Shown piece after piece: positions 45,832 to 54,000 of a DNA stretch of 64,000 nt. Both the position numbers and the translations under genes were made by a program. The DNA lies in contig CBDCGC010000003.1 in NCBI GenBank assembly GCA_965216585.1, positions 3,534,001 through 3,598,000 on the forward strand, in the 5' to 3' direction. Positions within the stretch are counted from its first letter, which is position 1, and each line of letters starts with the position of its first letter. The stretch is from CADEER01 sp965216585. Lineage in GTDB: Bacteria > Desulfobacterota > Binatia > HRBIN30 > CADEER01. The notes below the pieces were generated by a model. The model was not told the origin of the DNA. It made no database searches and worked only from the letters and a program-made list of their open reading frames with translations.

Positions 45832-47244
45832 TCAGCAGTCGTAGTAGAGGACGAACTCGTACGGGTGCGGCCGCAGTCGCTGCTCGTTGACCTCGTTATC
45901 GAGCTTGTACTCGATCCAGGTGTCGATGACGTCCTGGGTGAAGACGTCGCCCTTGAGCAAGAACTCGTGATCCTCGGCCAGGTGGTCGAGGGCCTCTTCG
46001 AGGGAGCCCGGCATGCTCGGGACGTTTTCGAGCTCCTCGGGAGTCAGCGAGTAGATGTTCTTATCGAGCGGATCGCCGGCTCCCAGCTTGTTCTGAATCC
46101 CGTCGATGCCAGCCATCAGCATCGCCGAAAACGCGAGGTAGCCGTTGGCCGACGGATCGGGGAAGCGGACCTCGATGCGCTTGGCCTTGGGGCTCTGCGA
46201 GTACATCGGGATACGGACCGCCGCCGATCGGTTGCGGCTCGAGTAGGCCAGATTGACCGGCGCCTCGAATCCCGGCACCAGCCGGCGATAGCTGTTGCTG
46301 GTCGGATTGGAGAAGGCCGCGATCGAGCGCGCGTGCTTGAGAATACCGGCGATGTAGTGCATCGCCATTTCGCTCATTCCAGCGTAGCCCTTGCCGGCGA
46401 AGAGCGGTTTGTTGCCCTTCCAGATGCTCTGGTGGACGTGCATGCCGCTGCCGTTGTCGAGGAAAACCGGTTTGGGCATGAACGTCGCCGTCAGTCCGTT
46501 CTTTCGGGCGACGTTCTTGATGATGTACTTGTACCACTGCAGTTGGTCGGCCATTTTCACCAGCGGCGAGAAGCGCATGTCGATCTCGGCCTGCCCGGCG
46601 GTGGCGACCTCGTGGTGCTGGCACTCGACAGCGATGCCGATCTGCTCCATCACCATCACCATCTCCTGGCGAATGTCCTGCATCGAGTCGGTCGGCGGAA
46701 CCGGGAAGTAGCCTTCTTTGTAACGCGGCTTGAAGCCGAGGTTCGGCCCCTCGTCGGCGCCGGTGTTCCACTGCCCTTCGACCGAGTCGACGATGTAGTA
46801 GCCGGAGTGCTCGTTCTGGTCGTAGCGGATGTCGTTGAGGATGAAGAACTCCGGCTCGGGGCCGAAGTAGGCGGTGTCGCCCAATCCCGTCGACTTCAGA
46901 TACGCCTCGGCTTTGATCGCAATGTTGCGCGGATCGCGAGAGTATTCCTCCTTGGTGATGGGGTCGACGATGTCGGCGATGAGGACGAGCGTTCTGTGCT
47001 CGGTGAACGGATCCATGATCGCCGTCGACGGATCCGGGACGACGAGCATGTCCGAGTTGTTGATCGCCTGCCAGCCGCGGATCGACGAGCCGTCGAAGCC
47101 GAAGCCGTCCTTGAACGAACCCTCGTCGAGCTCGGAGATCGGAACCGTGAAATGCTGCCAGGCGCCTAGGAAATCGGCGAAGCGGATGTCGACGCATACC
47201 GCCTTCTCGTCTTTGACCAGTTTGAGTACCTGCTTTGGAGTCAT
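45832..47244 (-). CDS. glnA: Glutamine synthetase, type I
   Basis: 470 residues, the standard GSI length, condensing ammonia and glutamate with ATP. Opens MTPKQVLKLVKDEKAVCVDI; GFDGSSIRGWQAI, YFGPEPEFFILND, the ATP/Glu region VATAGQAEIDMRF, NGLTATFMPKPVFLDNGSGM in part, and FSNPTSNSYRRLVPGFEAP are present. The adenylylation-site region is near KNIYSLTPEE. The frame is open to 47322, but ATG 47244 gives the usual start. Last gene of the amtB-glnB-glnA set. Confidence 0.96.
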   Translation of the reverse strand: MTPKQVLKLVKDEKAVCVDIRFADFLGAWQHFTVPISELDEGSFKDGFGFDGSSIRGWQAINNSDMLVVPDPSTAIMDPFTEHRTLVLIADIVDPITKEEYSRDPRNIAIKAEAYLKSTGLGDTAYFGPEPEFFILNDIRYDQNEHSGYYIVDSVEGQWNTGADEGPNLGFKPRYKEGYFPVPPTDSMQDIRQEMVMVMEQIGIAVECQHHEVATAGQAEIDMRFSPLVKMADQLQWYKYIIKNVARKNGLTATFMPKPVFLDNGSGMHVHQSIWKGNKPLFAGKGYAGMSEMAMHYIAGILKHARSIAAFSNPTSNSYRRLVPGFEAPVNLAYSSRNRSAAVRIPMYSQSPKAKRIEVRFPDPSANGYLAFSAMLMAGIDGIQNKLGAGDPLDKNIYSLTPEELENVPSMPGSLEEALDHLAEDHEFLLKGDVFTQDVIDTWIEYKLDNEVNEQRLRPHPYEFVLYYDC

Positions 47245-47325
47245 GCCCCCTGTTCTCCCTTCTTTCCTTGAAGCCTTGCGCGCACTCGTCTTGCGAGCGC
47301 GCGATGCGGTCTTACTGCCCATGGG

Positions 47326-47664
47326 CTAAATCGCTTCCGCGCCGCGTTCGCCGGTTCGGATGCGCACTACCTCTTCGATCGGGATGACGAAGATCTTGCC
47401 GTCGCCGATGCGGCCCGTCTTGGCCGACTCTTCGATCGCGGCGACGACCTCTTGCACCTTCTCTTCGGTGACGATCACCTCGAGCTTGACCTTGGGCAGA
47501 AAGTCGACGACGTACTCGGCGCCCCGGTACAGTTCGGTGTGGCCTTTCTGGCGGCCGAAGCCCTTGATCTCGCTGACCGTCAGACCCTGGATTCCCAGAT
47601 TGCTCAGGCTCTCTTTGACCTCGTCGAGCTTGAACGGTTTGATGATCGCTTCGATTTTCTTCAT
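47326..47664 (-). CDS. glnB: Nitrogen regulatory protein P-II
   Basis: The 112-residue trimeric sensor of 2-oxoglutarate and ATP/ADP. MKKIEAIIKPFKLDEVKESL opens the protein; the T-loop holds the uridylylation Tyr in HTELYRGAEYVVDF; the end GDGKIFVIPIEEVVRIRTGE is the PII C-signature. Between amtB and glnA it is probably the GlnK-type partner that blocks AmtB. AAGGAG precedes the ATG. Confidence 0.96.
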   Translation of the reverse strand: MKKIEAIIKPFKLDEVKESLSNLGIQGLTVSEIKGFGRQKGHTELYRGAEYVVDFLPKVKLEVIVTEEKVQEVVAAIEESAKTGRIGDGKIFVIPIEEVVRIRTGERGAEAI

Positions 47665-47799
47665 CTGTTTTTCTCCTTACGCGCGCTCGGCCACGCCGGC
47701 TGATCGCTGGTTGGTTGCGGCGATCGGCGTGGGCGGATTCGCGATGCGGTGGCGGAGTTCTATTCCAGCCTCGTCTTTCTGTAAAGGCGCTGTGTCGGC

Positions 47800-49083
47800 T
47801 CAGGTGTTGTACGCGCGCTCCCCGTGCTCGGAGAGGTCCAGCCCCATGATCTCGTCTTCCTGGTCGGTGCGCAGACCGAGAGTTGCATCGACGATCTTGA
47901 GCAAGACGAAGGTGACGACGAAGGAGTAGACGATCGTCGCCAGCACCGAAACGAACTGGATCCACAGCAGCGAGGGGTTGCCGCCGAGGAGCCCGTCTGC
48001 GCCGCCCGGATTGATGGCAGTGCTGGCGAAGATGCCGGTCGCCAGAGCTCCCCAGGTGCCGCCAACGCCGTGTACGCCGACGACGTCGAGCGAGTCGTCG
48101 TAGCCGAGCGAGAACTTCCAGCTCACCGCCAGATAGCAGAGGACACCGGCGACGCCGCCGATGATCAAGGAGCTGCCCGGGCCGACGAAACCGGCCGCCG
48201 GCGTGATCGCGACCAATCCGGCGACCGCCCCGGAGGCAGCACCGAGGACGCTGGCCTTGCCGCGCTGGACGTGCTCGGCGATTGCCCAGGTGACCGTCGC
48301 GGTGGCGGCGGCGATGTGGGTCATGACGAACGCCGAGGCGGCCAGGCCGTCGGCGGCCAGGGCGCTACCGGCGTTGAAGCCGAACCAGCCAAACCACAAC
48401 ATGCCGGCACCGAGCACGGTCAGCGGCAGGTTGTTGGGCGGCATCGGCTCGTTTGGCCAGCCGAGGCGGCGTCCGAGAACGATGGCCGCAGCCAAAGCCG
48501 CGGTGCCAGAGCTGATGTGCACGACCGTGCCGCCGGCGAAATCGAGGGCGCCGAGCTCGCCGATCCAGCCGCCGCCCCACACCCAGTGGCAGATCGGGTC
48601 GTAGACGAAAGTCGCCCAGAGGATCGAGAAGATCGCGAACGGCACGAAGCGGATGCGTTCGGCAAAGGCGCCGGTGATCAGCGCCGGCGTGATGACGGCA
48701 AACATGCCCTGGAACATCATGAAGAGAAGATCGGGCAGGTTGTCGGCGAACGGGCTCGGGCCCTGGCCGACTCCGTTGAGCATGAAATAGTCGAGGCCGC
48801 CGACGAACTTGCCTACGTCGGGGCCGAAGGCCAGGCTGTAGCCGATGACGATCCACTGGATCGAGATGATGCCGATCATGAAGATGCTGTGCATCAGCGT
48901 CGACAGGATGTTCTTCTGCCTGGTCATGCCGCCGTAGAACAGCGCCAGGCCGGGTGTCATGAAGAGCACCATCGCCGCCGAAGCGAGAATCCACGCCGTG
49001 TCCCCCGAGTCGATCGTGCTCTCCGCCGCCAGGGCCGGCCCGCTACTCAGTGCCAGCACTGCGAAGGCTGCAAATTTTCGCAT
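47800..49083 (-). CDS. amtB: Ammonium transporter Amt
   Basis: 427 residues with a cleavable signal peptide (MRKFAAFAVLALSSGPALAA) and 11 membrane helices, as in AmtB. AFGPDVGKFVGGLDYF, FMMFQGMFAVITPALITGAF (given as the pore Phe region), the first pore His near THIAAATATVTW and the second in VGVHGVGGTWGAL are present. GGAGGAG precedes the ATG. It heads the amtB-glnB-glnA series and has a sigma-54 promoter upstream. About 135 bases separate it from glnB. Confidence 0.95.
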   Translation of the reverse strand: MRKFAAFAVLALSSGPALAAESTIDSGDTAWILASAAMVLFMTPGLALFYGGMTRQKNILSTLMHSIFMIGIISIQWIVIGYSLAFGPDVGKFVGGLDYFMLNGVGQGPSPFADNLPDLLFMMFQGMFAVITPALITGAFAERIRFVPFAIFSILWATFVYDPICHWVWGGGWIGELGALDFAGGTVVHISSGTAALAAAIVLGRRLGWPNEPMPPNNLPLTVLGAGMLWFGWFGFNAGSALAADGLAASAFVMTHIAAATATVTWAIAEHVQRGKASVLGAASGAVAGLVAITPAAGFVGPGSSLIIGGVAGVLCYLAVSWKFSLGYDDSLDVVGVHGVGGTWGALATGIFASTAINPGGADGLLGGNPSLLWIQFVSVLATIVYSFVVTFVLLKIVDATLGLRTDQEDEIMGLDLSEHGERAYNT

Positions 49084-49175
49084 TGTTACATCTCCTCCCC
49101 GAAATGCTCGCCGGGCTCGACCGCGCCGAGTTGCTGGACGCGTGCTGCCTGCGAGTCGATCAGGGGATTAACGAA

Positions 49176-49191
49176 AGCAAGATCAGTGCCT
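49176..49191 (-). promoter_or_regulatory. Sigma-54-type promoter of amtB-glnB-glnA
   Basis: Minus strand AGGCACTGATCTTGCT matches the -24/-12 consensus TGGCACG-N4-TTGCW at all but two positions, with exact GG-to-GC spacing. It lies about 93 bases before the amtB ATG. This fits nitrogen control by NtrC and RpoN. Confidence 0.7.
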
Positions 49192-49228
49192 GGCACGAAA
49201 GAAGGCCGACTAATGGAGTTGGCCGAGC

Positions 49229-49255
49229 GCTGCACGCCTGCGCTGCTCGTGCAGC
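49229..49255. promoter_or_regulatory. 27-bp inverted repeat upstream of the sigma-54 promoter
   Basis: Arms GCTGCACG and CGTGCAGC (8 bp, perfect) around 11 bases, about 40 bases upstream of the -24 element. The half-sites resemble the TGCAC halves of NtrC sites but are spaced wider than the classical 17-bp site. Candidate activator-binding site. Confidence 0.4.
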
Positions 49256-49281
49256 AGGCAGGTGCTCAACGGATGGGCAGC

Positions 49282-49920
49282 CTACAGGCGAACGGAAGGG
49301 CGGCCGCGGCGCTCCTGTTGGCGGCCGAGGATGCTGCCGATGAAGAAGCCGATGACGCCGCCGAGGCCGAGCAAGCCGAGGCCCGCCTGCAGGCCGATCG
49401 GTGACGCGGCCAGGGCTGGTGTTGCCGGCACGTCGCGCCGGCGTTGCACCTCGCGGTGGATGTCCTTGGTCAGCGACAGGATTTGGGAGAGGTCTTCGCG
49501 CACCTCGGGACCGATGTTGCTGGCCGCCGCGGTCGTTGGAGTTGCGGTAGCGAGAGTGCCGGGGGTCGTCGCCGCATCGACCGCCGCCTCGCCAACTGCC
49601 GGCACGGCGGTCGGCGTCGGCGCTGTGATCGGCGATCCGTCCGCGCGGGCGAGAAAGCCGGCAAATACGTATCCGGCAAAGCGCTTGTTGCGAATCAGTG
49701 CCCAGCGCCCGACGACGGCCTCGATTTCCACCGTATCGCCTCGTCGCAGGACACCCATCGATGGGTGCTCGGCCCCCGGACCGCGACGCACGTTGAGAGC
49801 GTCGGCGCCGTGCACTCGACCGGTGCCGAGACCCTGGGCAGCGGCGGTGGCGGCGCCGCCGATCGCCAGCAAGAGGATGGCGAGAGCCAAGCGCGCCAGT
49901 TTTTGGGGTCTTCGGGTCAC
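49282..49920 (-). CDS. SH3-like domain protein with C-terminal anchor
   Basis: 212 residues: signal peptide (LALAILLLAIGGAATAAAQ), a bacterial SH3 domain (DALNVRRGPGAEHPSMGVLR, GRWALIRNKRFAGYV), a Thr/Ala/Pro linker, a short helix (EDLSQILSLTKDIHREVQRR) and a C-terminal membrane helix (GLGLLGLGGVIGFFIGSILG) before a basic end. A periplasmic cell-wall-binding protein anchored at its C-terminus is likely. Role unknown. Confidence 0.75.
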   Translation of the reverse strand: MTRRPQKLARLALAILLLAIGGAATAAAQGLGTGRVHGADALNVRRGPGAEHPSMGVLRRGDTVEIEAVVGRWALIRNKRFAGYVFAGFLARADGSPITAPTPTAVPAVGEAAVDAATTPGTLATATPTTAAASNIGPEVREDLSQILSLTKDIHREVQRRRDVPATPALAASPIGLQAGLGLLGLGGVIGFFIGSILGRQQERRGRPSVRL

Positions 49921-49985
49921 CGCCGGGCCGTGTCGATTCTCTCAGACGTCAACTTCCTGCGTTCGCTCGCGACGCGGCGAGATGG

Positions 49986-50059
49986 TCGGGGTGACTGGAT
50001 TTGAACCAGCGACCTCACGCTCCCGAAGCGTGCGCTCTACCAAGCTGAGCTACACCCCG
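49986..50059 (-). tRNA. tRNA-Pro(CGG)
   Basis: The minus strand folds into a full cloverleaf: acceptor CGGGGTG/CACCCCG, D arm GCTC...GAGC, anticodon arm CACGC-TTCGGGA-GCGTG with anticodon CGG, and T arm GCTGG-TTCAAAT-CCAGT (last pair imperfect). Discriminator A; CCA is not encoded. Confidence 0.95.
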
Positions 50060-50123
50060 CCAACGCCTGCCTCTCGACTGCGGGGTCGAGAAGCGGAACT
50101 AGTAGACCCGACGGGGGGCAATT

Positions 50124-50154
50124 GCAACACGCAGCAGCCTGCGCCGTGGCGCTC
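50124..50154 (+). repeat. 31-bp direct repeat, left copy
   Basis: Identical over 31 bases to 59946-59976, starting GCAACACGCAGCAGCC and ending GTGGCGCTC. It lies 65 bases from the tRNA-Pro gene but is not part of it. The two copies bracket the Rhs island. Confidence 0.9.
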
Positions 50155-50565
50155 TTCGAGTGACCACCAGACGCTGTCGACATCAACATCCTGGCCTTGA
50201 GAGCGCTCTTCGACACGGTCCGCATTGTTTGGTTGTGACTTTGGTGATGACTATAGTCGAGTACGCTCTGCCAACTCCTCGAGGCAGTTCGAATCCACCG
50301 TTGCCGGTAGCTCGCATTGGCCTGCCCCTTTTTCTCGCTTCGCCCGTTTGTGCCGCACGTTCGAGCGCGATTCCGGTTGAGCTCGAGAATCGAGCACTGG
50401 ATGTTGTTTACAACAGGGATACTCCACCGGGGCATTCGTGTCGTCGGAGGTCGTTTTATAGTTGACGTTCTATAAGGGATTCTACGTAGAGAGAATTTTC
50501 ATAATCCTATTGAAAAATGAGGGGGGGGGCGATGTAGGCAAAGAAGCACCAGCCGGGAGGGAGCC
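50155..50565 (+). other. AT-rich leader of the Rhs operon with G9 tract
   Basis: No supportable gene. From about 50455 the sequence turns AT-rich, with TTGACG (50462-50467) and CATAAT (50500-50505) as possible promoter parts, then a run of nine G residues at 50521-50529, 37 bases before the ATG of the next gene. Confidence 0.5.
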
Positions 50566-51081
50566 ATGGCAAAGAGCAGTCGTCGGGCAAGTCGCATTCG
50601 GGCCAAGCAGCGCAGGCGCGCCGAGCACGAGAGGGCGGGCAACCGCCGCCGCTTCCTGCGCCGCCTGACGATTGTCGGTGTGGGGGCAGCGGCGCTGCTG
50701 CTGGTGAGCGGAGTCGCCTGGGAGTGGGCGTCGTGGTTCGGATCGTCGGCGGTGAGTGCCTTCGAGCAGACGGCGCTCGAGGAGGCGCGCTCTCTGGACC
50801 TGCGCACCATCCCCCGCCAGAGCAAGGAGGATCTCCTCGAGAAGTGGGAGGCGCTACGCGAGCTGCGCCGTGATATCGAGGAGAACACGACACGCGTGAT
50901 GCGGCTCTACCCCTCGGTGCCGGCCCTGGAGGTGGGCACCTCGGCAGCCGAGATCGCCGCCGCTCGCCACGCCGCGGTCGAGAGCCGGCGGCGCATGGCA
51001 TACGACCCCGCCAGCGCCACCAACCCCGCTCTGCGCCGCTACCTGGAGAAGGTACGACGACGCGCCGGGAGCCGGCGCTGA
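50566..51081 (+). CDS. Small membrane protein upstream of rhs
   Basis: 171 residues: a very basic N-terminus (MAKSSRRASRIRAKQRRRAE), one membrane helix (LTIVGVGAAALLLVSGVAWEW) and a helical, probably coiled-coil periplasmic part (SKEDLLEKWEALRELRRDIEE). GGGAGGGAG precedes the ATG. Its stop overlaps the rhs start by one base, so it is translationally coupled and may help secrete or anchor the Rhs protein. No family recognised. Confidence 0.7.
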   Translation: MAKSSRRASRIRAKQRRRAEHERAGNRRRFLRRLTIVGVGAAALLLVSGVAWEWASWFGSSAVSAFEQTALEEARSLDLRTIPRQSKEDLLEKWEALRELRRDIEENTTRVMRLYPSVPALEVGTSAAEIAAARHAAVESRRRMAYDPASATNPALRRYLEKVRRRAGSRR

Positions 51082-54000
51082 TGGGCGCCGTTCGCGCCTT
51101 CGGCGCGTCGTGGGAGGGCGAGTCGCCGACGAGCCGCACGGTCAAGCCGACCCCCCGGAGATTCCTCCAGAGATCCCCCCGCCTTGCCAAGGAGGGGGCC
51201 AGGGGGTGGTCGACCGGGCTGCGCCGTTCCCCGAGTCGCAGGCCGTATCTGGCCATAGTCACCGCATGGGCGATCCTGCTCGCACACTCAACCGCCCGCG
51301 CCGACACGCAGACCAGCTTCGGCGACCGCAGCGGCGAGGGGACGACGCCGTTTACCGGCCTGGCCCAGTCGCCCGAGGCCAATCTGTTCACCGGCTCGCT
51401 GTCGACCGGGATCAGCATTCAGGTGCCACCCGGGCGCAAGCACATGACGCCGAACCTGCAACTGGCCTACTCGAGCAGCGGCGGGCCCAGCCCCTACGGC
51501 CACGGCTGGAGTCTGACCATCGGGCGCATCGAGCGCACGACGCGCTACGGAGTGCCGCACTGCGACAGCGAGCACTTCGAGGAGTTCGTGATGATCCTGC
51601 CCGGCGGCGCCAGCGTCGAGCTGGTCGCCGAGAATCCCGCTGCCGCTACCCCGGTCATCTACCGGCCGCGCGTCGAGCAGAAGTACCTGCGCGCCGAGTA
51701 CGACCGCAACCTCGACACCTGGAAGGCAGTCGACGCGGCCGGGATGGTCTACACCTTCGGCGACCCGGCTGCCAACATGGGCGACCACGCGCGGCTGAAG
51801 AGCGACGGCGAAGGGCCGTGCTCGTTCACCACGGCCTGGGGGCTGACCCGCTCGAAGGACGCCAACGGCAACACCATCGACACGACCTGGGTGGACACCG
51901 CGACCAACGGCAACCAGCTCGTGCCCGAGGAGATCAACTACGGCGGCAACGAGACGACCTCACTTGCGCACTTCCACAGCGTGGAGTTCATCTGGACTAG
52001 CAACGTGCGCCCAATGACTGACGTGTACGATGCGGAGCCTGGTCCGGTGTCCTACCGGCGTGGTGTGCGCGAGCGGATGGAGACTCGTTTGGTGGAGGTC
52101 GAGGTCCACTCTGACATGGCCCCCATCGTCAACCCGAGCAAGCCTACTCTCGTTCGAGAATACGACCTGATGGCGATCGACCCAGGTAGGGCGAATCTTC
52201 GGATCGGAACCGTCGATGCCGACGATTTCCCCGAGCAGTCGTTCGTCTACTCCGAATGGAGCGCCGACAAGCATGCTGCCGTCCCGGTAGAGGTGCCCGA
52301 ACCATCGGGGAACACCAACGTTCGTACGAATAAGATCCGCTATTGGGAAGACAGCAGCCAGGACGTAGAGCGGACGATGATGGACATGAACGGCGACGGA
52401 TTGCTGGATCTGGTCGATGCGCCCTGGACTGCTCTCCCGCAATCCCCTCAGTCGGCGACTTGGAACGTGTACTTGGGGACGGTTGATGGAGGGGGCGGCT
52501 TTGGGTTCGAGCAAACGGCTGCGCCGTGGACTCGCGTAGCGGGCTCAAACGAGTACTACTTGATTCGCAACGTGTTCGTCAGCGGATGCAACGACGACAT
52601 GTGCACCAAGTACGACACCTTCGACATCGACGGGGATACGATTCCCGACTACGTGATCGCTGAAAATGACGGGACATGGCGTGTGCACAAGGGCCAATGG
52701 TCGGCGACCCCTGCGCCGGGAAGTGGGTACTTTGATTCGACCGTGACGGACTGGGCTGCGCCGACTGAGTACATTCGATTCTCAACCAAAGGCCCAAACT
52801 CAAAGACGCTGTATGACGTAGTCGACATGAACGGTGACGGTCTCGTGGATCTGGTGCTTCCAAATCTAGACCCGGGATCATGGCGCGTACACCTCAACAA
52901 CGGAGACGGCTTCGATCAGAACTACGTGTCGCTGTCGGTGCCGGACGCAAAATACGACGCGATCTCGCGCTCAGAGGGTTTTTCCACGGATTTCGCGTTG
53001 CTCGATTTCAACGGGGACGGCCTGCCGGATCTGATCGACGACTACGAGGTAGGAACACCGCCGGGGTTGACTCCTGATCCTTGCCTGGAGTCCCTGGAGT
53101 TCGACAACATTGGTGCGACAGTCATCCACTATTGTGGCTATGTGTTCTTCAACAACGGTCAGGGATTCTCGTCCGACCCACAGCTGATCAGGATTCCGGT
53201 GACCCGTAGGCTGTTGTCTTCACAAGACCCAGATCAAGCGACCAACTACGACCTGCTGGACATCAACGGCGACGGCCTTCCCGACTGGGTCTACAACGAC
53301 TTCAACGACGATCAGTGGTACGTGCTGCTCAACATCGGCGGCGAGCTCGAACGGTTGGATTACCAAGAGGAGCCGACGCAGGGGAACCCGAGCCGAATGA
53401 CCCAGGTCGGATACGCCGACAGGCTGTGGAGTGGCATCGGTGGCCCGATTCGCGACGTTGACGCTTTTGCAACGGTGATCGACATGCTGGACCTCAACGG
53501 CGACGGATTCCTCGACCGCGTCGTGTCGGGCGCGGGCACCAGCGGCGATGACTGGGAGGTGTACCTGAACCAACAAGGTACCAAGCCGACGCTGCTCGAC
53601 ATGATGCACAACGGCCTGGGCGGCGCCAACACGATCAAGTACGAGCCGTCGAGTCATCAACTCGACGAGGAGGGCAATGGGCCCGGACTGCCGTTCATCA
53701 CCTGGGTGGTGACGGGAACGCGGCTGAACGACGGCTTGTGCGTACCTGACCCGGGCGTCGACGTCTTCGGCCCGGAGAATGATTGCATCGATGAGGGCCA
53801 CGAGCTGATTACGGCGACGAAATACGAGGACGGACTGTTCGCCTACGAGCTGGATCCCGGCGGAGGAATGCCAATTCGGGAGTTCCGCGGCTTCGGCACG
53901 GTGACCCAGACCGACCTCTTCGGCAACGAAACCGCCACGGTGTTCGAGCAGGGGACGAACAAGAAGGGGCTGGTGGCGTCGGTTATCTACTTCGCCGATG

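Noticed and set aside
49986..50154. 31-bp repeat as a tRNA-derived att site
   Set aside because: The repeat lies 65 bases outside the tRNA-Pro gene on its 5' side and shares no tRNA sequence, so tRNA-targeted integration is not supported.
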